From positions 1-64,000 of the forward strand of contig DASYAZ010000032.1 of the NCBI GenBank assembly GCA_036501085.1: a stretch of 64,000 nucleotides of DNA, read 5' to 3'. The stretch is from GCA-003244245 sp036501085. Lineage in GTDB: Bacteria; Actinomycetota; Actinomycetes; Mycobacteriales; Pseudonocardiaceae. Made by a program: the position numbers and the translations under genes. Positions 40,195-47,377 of this stretch are shown piece after piece (within the stretch, counting starts at the first letter, position 1; each line of letters begins with the position of its first letter). The notes below the pieces were generated by a model. The model did no database searches. It saw nothing but the letters and a program-made list of their open reading frames with translations, and was not told where the DNA came from.

Positions 40195-42017
40195 GATCCG
40201 TCCTCGTCGAACAGCGGGCGGATGCCGTGCGCCGCCATGATGTGGTCGTTTCCGGTACCGGCCGCGACCATCGGCCACACCTGGGCGTCCTTGCCCACCA
40301 CGAAGTCGATCACTACCGGTCGGTCGTCGATCCCCATGGCCTGCTCGATGATCTTGTCGACATCCGGCTCGGTCTCGCACCGCAGACCGACACAACCCAG
40401 AGCCTCGGCGAGCATCAAGAAGTCCGGGATGCGGGAGTGGGTCCCGAGGTCAGTCTGGGAGTAGCGCTTGGCGTAGAACAGGTTCTGCCACTGGCGGACC
40501 ATGCCGAGGCTACCATTGTTGATCACTGCGACCTTGATCGGGATGTTCTCGATGGCGCAGGTCGCCATCTCCTGATTGGTCATCTGGAAGCAGCCGTCAC
40601 CATCGATGGCCCAGACAGTGGTGTCGGGCCGGCCCAGCTTGGCCCCCATCGCCGCCGGAACGGCGAAGCCCATCGTGCCCAGACCACCGGAGTTGATCCA
40701 GCTGCCCGGCTTCTCGTAGGAGATGAACTGCGCCGCCCACATCTGGTGCTGGCCGACCCCCGCGGTGTAAATGGCGTCCGGGCCCACCAGCGTCCCGATC
40801 CGCTCGATGACGTACTGGGGGGAGAGCATGCCGTCCTCGGGCCGGTCATAGCCCAGCGGGAAGGTCTGCTGCCAGCTGCGCAGCTGGCGCCACCAGGCCT
40901 CAAGATCCGGCCGATCCGCCTCCAGCTCGGCCCGCACGGCCGTGATCAGCTCACTGATCACCTCGTGGCAGTCACCGACGATGGGCACGTCGGCCCGGCG
41001 GTTCTTGGAGATCTCAGCCGGGTCGATGTCGGCGTGCACCACTGCGGCGTCCGGCGCGAAGGTGGACAGCTGCCCGGTGACCCGGTCGTCGAACCGGGCG
41101 CCCAGTGCCACCAGCAGGTCCGAACGCTGCATCGCCGCGACCGCCGCGACGGTACCGTGCATGCCGGGCATCCCCAGGTGCTGCGGGTGCGAGTCGGGGA
41201 ACGCCCCCCGGGCCATCAGGGTGGTCACCACGGGCGCCCCGGTGAGCTCGGCCAGCTCCCGCAACGCCGTGGTGGCCCGCGCCTTGATCACACCGCCGCC
41301 GACGTAGAGCACCGGCCGCCGGGCAGTGGCGATCAGCCGGGCGGCCTCGCGGACCTGCTTGCCGTGCGGGCGGGTGGTCGGCCGGTAGCCGGGAAGCTGC
41401 AGCTCGGGTGGCCAGACGAAATAGGTCTGCTCCTGCAGGACATCTTTGGGAATGTCCACCAGCACGGGTCCCGGCCGGCCGGTGGAAGCCAGGTGGAAGG
41501 CCTCCGCCACCGCCCTCGGGATCTCCGCCGGATCTTTCACCAGCATGTTGTGCTTGGTGACCGGCATCGTGATGCCAGTGATATCCGCCTCCTGGAAGGC
41601 GTCGGTGCCGATCAGGCCCCTGCTCTGCTGACCGGTGATCGCCACTACCGGCACCGAATCCATATGCGCATCGGCCAGCGGGGTGACCAGGTTCGTCGCC
41701 CCCGGGCCCGAGGTCGCCATGCACACTCCCACCCGGCCGGTGGCCTGGGCGTACCCGGTGGCGGCGTGCCCTGCTCCCTGTTCATGGCGAACCAGCACGT
41801 GGCGCACCTTGGTCGAGTCCAGCAACGGGTCGTAGGCCGGCAGGATCGTGCCACCCGGGATACCGAACACCGCCTCGCACCCGAGTGCCTCCAGGGAGCG
41901 TACGAGGGACTGCGCGCCGGTGACCCGCACCGGGGCACCGGCGGGTGGAGCTGGTTTGGGTGACTGGGTCGGGTTCGGCATGTCTCGAGACACTTCTCTA
42001 GGCGTCACGGCTGTCAT
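40191..42017 (-). CDS. ilvB: Acetolactate synthase large (catalytic) subunit
   Basis: A 608-residue thiamine diphosphate enzyme, the first common step of valine, leucine and isoleucine synthesis. The catalytic Glu lies in VRHEQGAGHAATGYAQATG, the FAD and subunit region in ARFDDRVTGQLSTFAP, and the Mg/TPP motif in IDGDGCFQMTNQEMATC. The first 35 residues are a Pro-rich extension. It is the first gene of the operon and is expressed through a leader peptide attenuator upstream (42069-42176). Confidence 0.97.
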   Translation of the reverse strand: MTAVTPREVSRDMPNPTQSPKPAPPAGAPVRVTGAQSLVRSLEALGCEAVFGIPGGTILPAYDPLLDSTKVRHVLVRHEQGAGHAATGYAQATGRVGVCMATSGPGATNLVTPLADAHMDSVPVVAITGQQSRGLIGTDAFQEADITGITMPVTKHNMLVKDPAEIPRAVAEAFHLASTGRPGPVLVDIPKDVLQEQTYFVWPPELQLPGYRPTTRPHGKQVREAARLIATARRPVLYVGGGVIKARATTALRELAELTGAPVVTTLMARGAFPDSHPQHLGMPGMHGTVAAVAAMQRSDLLVALGARFDDRVTGQLSTFAPDAAVVHADIDPAEISKNRRADVPIVGDCHEVISELITAVRAELEADRPDLEAWWRQLRSWQQTFPLGYDRPEDGMLSPQYVIERIGTLVGPDAIYTAGVGQHQMWAAQFISYEKPGSWINSGGLGTMGFAVPAAMGAKLGRPDTTVWAIDGDGCFQMTNQEMATCAIENIPIKVAVINNGSLGMVRQWQNLFYAKRYSQTDLGTHSRIPDFLMLAEALGCVGLRCETEPDVDKIIEQAMGIDDRPVVIDFVVGKDAQVWPMVAAGTGNDHIMAAHGIRPLFDEDGS

Positions 42018-42068
42018 GGTCCTGCCTTAGGTCAACGTTTGCTCGGCCTCGCCATCAATCAGTGCATC

Positions 42069-42107
42069 AAAAAACCCCCGCCGCCCGGGTGGGCTCAAGC
42101 GAGGGTT
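42069..42107 (-). terminator. Attenuator terminator of ilvB
   Basis: On the minus strand AACCCTCGC pairs with GCGGGGGTT-type sequence (one mismatch) around an inner GCCC/GGGC stem, followed by TTTTTT. It lies 50 bases before the ilvB start. A separate 9-bp perfect hairpin (GGCGCGTCG at 42137-42145 of the leader RNA with CGACGCGCC at 42108-42116) precedes it. Confidence 0.88.
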
Positions 42108-42131
42108 GGCGCGTCGGGAGTCGGTTGCTTC

Positions 42132-42176
42132 TCAGACGACGCGCCTCTGGCGTACAAGGATGGTGAGGGTCAGCAC
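42132..42176 (-). CDS. ilvB leader peptide (attenuation)
   Basis: A 14-codon frame reading VLTLTILVRQRRVV and a stop. It is rich in Leu, Ile and Val, the three end products of the operon. The last codons form the 5' arm of the pre-terminator hairpin. A good promoter is placed so that transcription would start at or next to the GTG, so the peptide is probably translated from a leaderless message. The design parallels the cimA leader. Confidence 0.85.
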   Translation of the reverse strand: MLTLTILVRQRRVV

Positions 42177-42183
42177 GTTGCCG

Positions 42184-42212
42184 ACGGTAACGGGCAGGGA
42201 CAGTACCGTCAA
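42184..42212 (-). promoter_or_regulatory. Promoter of the ilvBNC operon
   Basis: On the minus strand TTGACG (-35, 42207-42212) is separated by exactly 17 bases from TACCGT (-10, 42184-42189). Seven bases further lies the GTG of the leader peptide. The predicted start site therefore coincides with the leader start codon. Confidence 0.75.
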
Positions 42213-42259
42213 CCTCGCGGGACTGCATGCCCGGATGCTGGGAACCGGCCTGCCGTGGA

Positions 42260-42643
42260 TCACACCTGCAACAGGGACACCCCACTGGCGTGCTGGGACA
42301 ACCGGGCCAGGTCGTCGGTATTGACCGTGATCACCAGCGCCTCCAGCAGCTCCGCCGTGGCCACGACGACGGCATCGACCGCGGAGCCCGCGCGGGCCCG
42401 GCCACGAAGCTGCGCGGCACGGCGGGACAGCGGTTCATCGAGCGGATGGATGGCGGACAGGCCCACCGTGCGGTTCACCAGCGCATCACGTACCCGGCTG
42501 CCGGTCAGCGAGTCGACGAGCACCGCGGTGGGCAGGATGGGTGGCCACATTCCCCGCTGCCGGAGCGCGACGATGCGGGCGGCCGTCTGGCGATCCCGGC
42601 GGCCCAGCGCGATGACGGCACCCGAGTCGAGGACCAGACTCAC
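42260..42643 (-). CDS. PIN-domain toxin, VapC-like
   Basis: A 127-residue PIN-domain protein. The acidic residues of the ribonuclease site are visible as LVLDSGAVIAL (N-terminal Asp), the central VLVDSLTGSRVRDAL, SAVDAVVVATAELL and VNTDDLARL. VapC toxins cleave RNA, often tRNA or rRNA, when freed from the antitoxin. The GTG at 42643 is the start. It lies 73 bases after the stop of the antitoxin-like gene. The toxin gene ends about 50 bases upstream of the ilvB promoter. Confidence 0.85.
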   Translation of the reverse strand: MSLVLDSGAVIALGRRDRQTAARIVALRQRGMWPPILPTAVLVDSLTGSRVRDALVNRTVGLSAIHPLDEPLSRRAAQLRGRARAGSAVDAVVVATAELLEALVITVNTDDLARLSQHASGVSLLQV

Positions 42644-42716
42644 CGGCGCCGTCCCATTCTCGGGGCCATCTCATCGCCGAGCTCGTCCTCATCGCTGAGC
42701 TCGTCCCCGGGTCCTC

Positions 42717-42968
42717 TCATCGGGGCCGCCGCGCAGGAGGGACGGTCGCGGCGTCGATCCAGGCGTCCGCCGCCGCCAGCTCATCAGCCGTCGGCGGGCC
42801 ACCGAGCTCGGCGGCGAGTTCAGCGAGGTAACGATCCGCCGCGGCGGCCAACTCCCGCCGGCGAAGCTCCACCCGCACGGCATGCCGGCTGAGCTCAGAG
42901 ATCGGCAGCTCCAGCTCCTTGACCGCCTGGTGGAGATCGTCCGGTAAATAGATCTGAACCCGTGGCAT
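42717..42968 (-). CDS. Antitoxin of ribbon-helix-helix type
   Basis: An 83-residue protein with an N-terminal ribbon-helix-helix pattern (RVQIYLPDDLHQAVKELELP, ISELSRHAVRVELRRRELAA) followed by a helical tail that should wrap the toxin. It precedes the PIN-domain gene, the normal antitoxin-toxin order. The 73-base gap to the toxin contains an 18-base tandem repeat (GACGAGCTCAGCGATGAG and a near copy). The pair probably represses its own promoter. Confidence 0.8.
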   Translation of the reverse strand: MPRVQIYLPDDLHQAVKELELPISELSRHAVRVELRRRELAAAADRYLAELAAELGGPPTADELAAADAWIDAATVPPARRPR

Positions 42969-43009
42969 GCGCCTATTGTACGCCTACAATCACCTGTCAC
43001 CATGAGGTT

Positions 43010-43444
43010 GTGACCGACCCCGCCCCCGTCACCTTCCGGCCCCCGCTGACCGCCTTGCTGGGAGTGTTCGGCCTGATCGTGTGCGTGACTCCGGTGGCCT
43101 TCGCCCTTCCAGGACTGCAGGTCCTCTACCTCATACCGCTGGCCATCGCGGTCTGGGTGGTGCGGACCCGGACTGTGGTCGGCCCGGAGACGGTACTGGC
43201 GCAGCGGATCTGGGGCTCCCGGCAGCTGGCCTGGTCCGAGCTGGCCGGCGTGCGGATAGACGGCCGGTCCCGGGTCTGGGCGGTGTTGCACGGTGGGGAG
43301 GAGGTGGCGCTACCCACCTTGCAGGCCCGAGACCTTCCGGTGCTGGCTGCCTGGAGTGGCGGGCGGCTGCCTGACCCGCTCGGTGGAGCTGACTCCGAAC
43401 CGGCTGCCGAGGGACAGCAGGGCCCGCCCCCTGCTGTGGCGTGA
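43010..43444 (+). CDS. PH domain membrane protein, CFP-6-like
   Basis: A 144-residue protein with two short hydrophobic segments at the N terminus (ALLGVFGLIVCVTPVAFALP, LQVLYLIPLAIAVWVV), then a bacterial PH-like domain (RTRTVVGPETVLAQRIWGSR, LAWSELAGVRIDGRSRVWAV). It resembles the low-molecular-weight antigen CFP-6 of M. tuberculosis (Rv3004), which sits next to ilvB there too. The GTG at 43010 is chosen with ATGAGG upstream. Its stop is followed closely by the lipoprotein gene. Confidence 0.85.
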   Translation: MTDPAPVTFRPPLTALLGVFGLIVCVTPVAFALPGLQVLYLIPLAIAVWVVRTRTVVGPETVLAQRIWGSRQLAWSELAGVRIDGRSRVWAVLHGGEEVALPTLQARDLPVLAAWSGGRLPDPLGGADSEPAAEGQQGPPPAVA

Positions 43445-43533
43445 GCCCAATCAGCTGTGGCCGGCGGCCGCCACGCCCGGCTCGGGTGACCACTCACCAG
43501 CGACATACGGGACTGCACCTAGCCTGGCCGACC

Positions 43534-44700
43534 GTGCGACATGCAAGCACCCACCACCGCGTGATCTGGGTAGTCCTCGCGGCGGTGCTGCTTGGTGGCT
43601 GCTCGGTGACACCCACCTTTCCCGAGCGTGATACCGGACCTTTTCACCCCAAGCTGGAGATCGGGGCAGAATCCGGGCCGAGGCCCGAGGTCCCGGGCTC
43701 ACCCCAGGAGTCCGGCCCGGGCGCACCAGGGCGGCCACCGCCAGGCCCCCCGCACGGTTGCGCCGACCCGGACCCGCAGGTGATCGCAACCTGCCTGGAG
43801 CCGATCTCCGCGCTGGTCGTGCTGCCGGGCTCGGCACCGGTAGGGCTCGCCGCCGAGCGCACCACCGGCCGGATCATCCAGGTGCAGCAGCACCGGCCGA
43901 ATCGGGAGATTGCCGCCCTGGCTGTCGATCCTGCCGGGGACGGGGGCCTCACCGGCCTGACGCTGTCCCCCAGCTACACCGAAGACGAGTTGATCTACGC
44001 CTATATCACGACCCCGGTCGACAACCGGGTAGTGCGGATCGCTCCGGGTGATCCGCCCAAACCGGTGCTCACCGGAATCCCCCGGGGCCCGACCGGCAAC
44101 GCCGGCGCGCTGGCGCTCGACACTCGCGGACGCCTGCTGGTGGCCACCGGCGACGCCGGTAATCCCGGCGCGGTGGGGGACCCGTCCTCGCTGGCCGGCA
44201 AGGTGTTGCGGATCGACACCTTCGGTCGCCCCGCACCGGGCAACCCCGGGGGGTCCAGAATGCTGGCCAGCGGGTTACACGCACCGGGAGGGCTGTGCGT
44301 CGATCCGCTGACCAACGAGGTGTGGATCACTGACCGGGCCCCGCAGGCGGATCTGCTGCGCCGGCTACAACCAGGACGCTCGCTGAGCCCGGCCTCCTGG
44401 AGTTGGCCCGCGGGCACGGGGGCGGCGGGGTGCGTGGTCATGATGGGGCGCATCCAGGTCGCCTTCTCCAGCGGGGCGCCGATGTTCGCGCTGGGCATCG
44501 GACCGAACGGCACCTTCATCGGCCCGGCCCTGCAGATCCCGCTGGAGCGCTACGGGCGGCTCTCCGCGGCCGCGTTGAGTCCTGATGGGCGGATGATGTG
44601 GTTGGGCACCGTCAACAAGACCGGCGCCACGCACCTCTCCAGCGACGAACGGGTCTTCATGCTGCCCGACCCGGTGGGCCCGGGGGGCGGTCAAGACTGA
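43534..44700 (+). CDS. PQQ-dependent sugar dehydrogenase-like lipoprotein (LppZ-like)
   Basis: A lipoprotein of about 388 residues. From the GTG at 43534 a short signal peptide ends in the lipobox LLGGC (VIWVVLAAVLLGGCS). The mature part is a beta-propeller of the glucose/sorbosone dehydrogenase type (VVLPGSAPVGLAAERTTGRI, GLTLSPSYTEDELIYAYITT, GDAGNPGAVGDPSSLAGKVL, GLHAPGGLCVDPLTNEVWIT). It is the counterpart of LppZ (Rv3006) in mycobacteria, near ilvB and gatB. The frame extends to a GTG at 43441 that overlaps the stop of the PH gene, which would give a long N-region. Enzyme activity is not proven. Confidence 0.85.
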   Translation: MRHASTHHRVIWVVLAAVLLGGCSVTPTFPERDTGPFHPKLEIGAESGPRPEVPGSPQESGPGAPGRPPPGPPHGCADPDPQVIATCLEPISALVVLPGSAPVGLAAERTTGRIIQVQQHRPNREIAALAVDPAGDGGLTGLTLSPSYTEDELIYAYITTPVDNRVVRIAPGDPPKPVLTGIPRGPTGNAGALALDTRGRLLVATGDAGNPGAVGDPSSLAGKVLRIDTFGRPAPGNPGGSRMLASGLHAPGGLCVDPLTNEVWITDRAPQADLLRRLQPGRSLSPASWSWPAGTGAAGCVVMMGRIQVAFSSGAPMFALGIGPNGTFIGPALQIPLERYGRLSAAALSPDGRMMWLGTVNKTGATHLSSDERVFMLPDPVGPGGGQD

Positions 44701-44746
44701 CTCGTGAGTGCGTAACAGTGTTATGACACCCAATGCCACTCACGAG
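44701..44746 (+). repeat. 46-base palindromic repeat, copy 1
   Basis: The ends are CTCGTGAGTG and CACTCACGAG (10-bp inverted arms), with GCGTAACAGTGTT and AATGC conserved in the interior. An inverted copy lies at 45838-45883, differing only in about nine central bases. It touches the lppZ-like stop codon on the left and supplies the stop codon of the AbiEi/nuclease-like gene (TGA in CTCGTGA). Confidence 0.9.
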
Positions 44747-45699
44747 CACTGCGCGCATCGCCGCCCAGTGCCTTCCGCAGTGCCTTCCGCAGTGCCTTCC
44801 CAGCCGTGGCGAGCGAGCACCGTCAGCACCTCGCGAGCGGCGCCACATGCATCCTCTTTGAGATCCCGCCAGCCGAAGACCAGTCGCGACCGCCCGGCCA
44901 ACTCGGCCGCGTTGTCCCGACGGCGGTCACGGAAGGCCACCATGGGGTGCGAGTGGTACGCGCGCCCGTCCAGCCGGACGGTCAGCGGAACCCCGATATG
45001 GTCGTACACCGCGTCTTCCCACAGGGTGTAACCGTCGACGACGAAAGGCACCTGACGCATCGCAGCGGGGATGGCGTGCGCAGCTTCAACATCCACCGCG
45101 TACAGGTCTTCGAGCGCTGATGCCACGCCGCCCGCCATCCGTTGGACAGCGGCAGCAAGCGGCCGCCGGTAGCGGTACGGGGGACGTTCGGTCAACTGAC
45201 GTTCGAGCTCGATCAGCGGGATGCTGCAGGTGGTCGTGATCCCCACCAGCCGGCGAATCGCTTCGCGTGCATTCGGTTCGGCAACTGCGAGATCGAGCGC
45301 TGTGTCGGCGCGGCTGGTCCGGGGCGGGACGCTCGCCACCGCGATATACCGGAACGCCCGGGAGCGGTGCACCACCACCTCCGGCGGCTGGGACACCGCC
45401 GAGCACCGATAGGGCACTGTCACGTGCACCGGACCTTCCTCGACCGGCAACATGCCCCACTCTTCGGCGGCAGTTCGGTGGCTCAAGATGGCCGACGGGC
45501 CAGCATAGAGCAATGCAGCATTCAGCCTGGTAGATCGCGAAGGCGGGCCAGTGGTTGTTGAATACACCCGAGGCAGCAGGGCACGCCACCGTCCGGCTTC
45601 GACGTTTGCCTGGATCGCGTCGGGAGTAAGCCCGAGCGCGGCGAGTTGCTGGGTATCCACGGCATCGTGCTGTTCCAGCAGGAGATGTTCCCAAGCCAC
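44740..45699 (-). CDS. AbiEi-like / DUF559-type nuclease-like protein
   Basis: A 319-residue protein. Residues 1-60 form a winged helix region (LLLEQHDAVDTQQLAALGLT, VEAGRWRALLPRVYSTTTGP) like the N-terminal domain of type IV antitoxin AbiEi. The middle matches the AbiEi_4-like domain (RTAAEEWGMLPVEEGPVHVT, TSRADTALDLAVAEPNAREA). The end (LTVRLDGRAYHSHPMVAF, RDRRRDNAAELAGRSRLVFGW) resembles the DUF559/Vsr-like nuclease fold. No AbiEii-type toxin is present. The gene sits alone inside two inverted palindromic repeats, and its C terminus is a short tandem repeat. The GTG at 45699 is a tentative start. Defence or repair roles are only suggested by domain type. Confidence 0.7.
   Translation of the reverse strand: MAWEHLLLEQHDAVDTQQLAALGLTPDAIQANVEAGRWRALLPRVYSTTTGPPSRSTRLNAALLYAGPSAILSHRTAAEEWGMLPVEEGPVHVTVPYRCSAVSQPPEVVVHRSRAFRYIAVASVPPRTSRADTALDLAVAEPNAREAIRRLVGITTTCSIPLIELERQLTERPPYRYRRPLAAAVQRMAGGVASALEDLYAVDVEAAHAIPAAMRQVPFVVDGYTLWEDAVYDHIGVPLTVRLDGRAYHSHPMVAFRDRRRDNAAELAGRSRLVFGWRDLKEDACGAAREVLTVLARHGWEGTAEGTAEGTGRRCAQCS
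44767..44800 (+). repeat. Tandem 12-base repeat, almost three copies
   Basis: AGTGCCTTCCGC is repeated at 44767 and 44779, with a partial third copy at 44791. On the minus strand it codes for the repeated GTAE near the C terminus of the AbiEi/nuclease-like protein. Confidence 0.9.
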
Positions 45700-45837
45700 T
45701 GGGTCGCGCAGCTGACGCGGAACGGGTCGTGGGTGATCGATTCGAGGTCGCGGCACGGCTGAACACGCTGCCCCACCAAACCGTTGCGCGCGCCGTCCTA
45801 CCTCTCCAGCTGTGGACAACAGTCGGCCTGTGGATAA

Positions 45838-45883
45838 CTCGTGAGTGGCATTTGGTGCTGGAACACTGTTACGCACTCACGAG
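45838..45883 (-). repeat. 46-base palindromic repeat, copy 2 (inverted)
   Basis: Read on the minus strand it begins CTCGTGAGTGCGTAACAGTG, as copy 1 does on the plus strand, and ends CACTCACGAG. The GatB C terminus (LVSA and the stop TAA) is encoded by its right arm. Together the copies bracket a 1.18-kb segment with the AbiEi/nuclease-like gene. Confidence 0.9.
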
Positions 45884-47377
45884 CGCGAGCACCAGCTCGC
45901 GCACCCGCTGGGCGTCGGCCTGGCCGCCGGTGGCGCGCATCACCGCGCCCACGATCGCGCCGGCCGCCGCGACCTTGCCGCCGCGGATCTTCTCCGCGAC
46001 ATCGGGCTGGGCGGCCAGGGCCTGCTCGACCGCGGCGGTCAGCTCGGCGTCGTCGGAGACCACCGCCAGCCCGCGGGCGGCGATGACCTCGTCGGGCTCG
46101 CCCTCACCGGCGAGGATCCCGTCGACCACCTGGCGAGCCAGGTTGTTGGTCAGGGTGCCCGCGGCCACCAGGGCGATCACCCGCGCCACCTGGGCCGGGG
46201 TGATGGCGAGCTCGGCGAGCTCCACACCGCGGGAGTTGGCCTGCTGGGCCAGGTACGCCACCCACCAGGACCGCGCCTCGGCCGACGATGCTCCCGCATC
46301 GACGGTGGCCGCGATCAGCTCCAGGGCACCGGCGTTGACCAGATCACGCAACTCGGCCTCGGACAGGCCCCACTCGGCCTGCACCCGGGCCCGCCGCTGC
46401 CACGGCAGCTCGGGCAGCGTGGCACGCAACCGCTCGACCCGCTCGTCGCTGGGGGCGATCGGTACCAGATCGGGTTCCGGGAAGTACCGGTAGTCCTCCG
46501 AGGTCTCCTTGCGCCGCCCAGCCGAGGTGGTTCCGGTGGCCTCGTCGAAGTGCCGGGTCTCCTGGACGATCTCCCCACCGGCCGCCAGCACCGCCGCCTG
46601 CCGGCACATCTCGTGGCGCACCGCGCGCTCCACCGAGCGCAGCGAGTTGACGTTCTTGGTCTCGGTCCGGGTGCCGAAGGTCGATGAGCCGCGCGGCATC
46701 AGCGAGACGTTGGCGTCACAGCGTAGCGACCCCTGGTCCATCCGCACGTCGGAGACATCCAGCGCCCGCAGCAGATCACGCAGTGTTGTGACATAGGCGC
46801 GGGCGATCTCCGGCGCCCGCTCGCCGGCGCCGACGATCGGCTTGGTGACGATCTCTATCAAGGGGACGCCGGCCCGGTTGTAGTCCAGCAGGGAGTGGCT
46901 CGCGCCGTGGATTCGGCCGGTCGCCCCGCCGACGTGCAGCGACTTGCCGGTGTCCTCCTCCATGTGCGCCCGCTCGATCGCGACGGTGAAGGTGGTCCCG
47001 TCCGCCAGGTGCACCTCCAGGGAGCCGTTCAGCGCGATCGGCTCGTCGTACTGGGAAGTCTGGAAGTTCTTGGGCATGTCCGGATAGAAGTAGTTCTTGC
47101 GGGCGAACCGGCACCAGGGGGCGATGGAGCAGTTCAGCGCCAACCCGATCCGCATGGCTGACTCCACCGCGGCACCGTTGAGCACCGGGAGGGATCCCGG
47201 CAGGCCCAGGCAGGTGGGGCAGACCTGGGTGTTGGGGGGTGCCCCGAAGACGTTGGCACAGCCACAGAACATCTTCGTCGCGGTGGACAGCTCGACGTGC
47301 ACCTCGAGGCCGAGCACCGGTTCGAAGCGTGCCAACACCTCGTCGTAGTCCAGCGAATCCAGCACGTCGGCGCTCAC
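45869..47377 (-). CDS. gatB: Aspartyl/glutamyl-tRNA amidotransferase subunit B
   Basis: A 502-residue subunit of the GatCAB complex that converts Glu-tRNA(Gln) and Asp-tRNA(Asn) to the amide forms. The kinase-like cradle domain opens with FEPVLGLEVHVELSTATKMF and the zinc ligands CGC...CPTC. QGSLRCDANVSLMPRGS, TETKNVNSLRSVERAVRHE and ETSEDYRYFPEPDLVPI are family signatures, and the GatB/YqeY tail covers residues 350-500. Its start overlaps the gatA stop (ATGA). The last four codons and the stop lie within the palindromic repeat. Confidence 0.97.
   Translation of the reverse strand: MSADVLDSLDYDEVLARFEPVLGLEVHVELSTATKMFCGCANVFGAPPNTQVCPTCLGLPGSLPVLNGAAVESAMRIGLALNCSIAPWCRFARKNYFYPDMPKNFQTSQYDEPIALNGSLEVHLADGTTFTVAIERAHMEEDTGKSLHVGGATGRIHGASHSLLDYNRAGVPLIEIVTKPIVGAGERAPEIARAYVTTLRDLLRALDVSDVRMDQGSLRCDANVSLMPRGSSTFGTRTETKNVNSLRSVERAVRHEMCRQAAVLAAGGEIVQETRHFDEATGTTSAGRRKETSEDYRYFPEPDLVPIAPSDERVERLRATLPELPWQRRARVQAEWGLSEAELRDLVNAGALELIAATVDAGASSAEARSWWVAYLAQQANSRGVELAELAITPAQVARVIALVAAGTLTNNLARQVVDGILAGEGEPDEVIAARGLAVVSDDAELTAAVEQALAAQPDVAEKIRGGKVAAAGAIVGAVMRATGGQADAQRVRELVLALVSA

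Noticed and set aside
40227..41963. 578-codon plus-strand frame opposite ilvB
   Set aside because: ilvB is certain on the minus strand; this frame has no start signal or motif.
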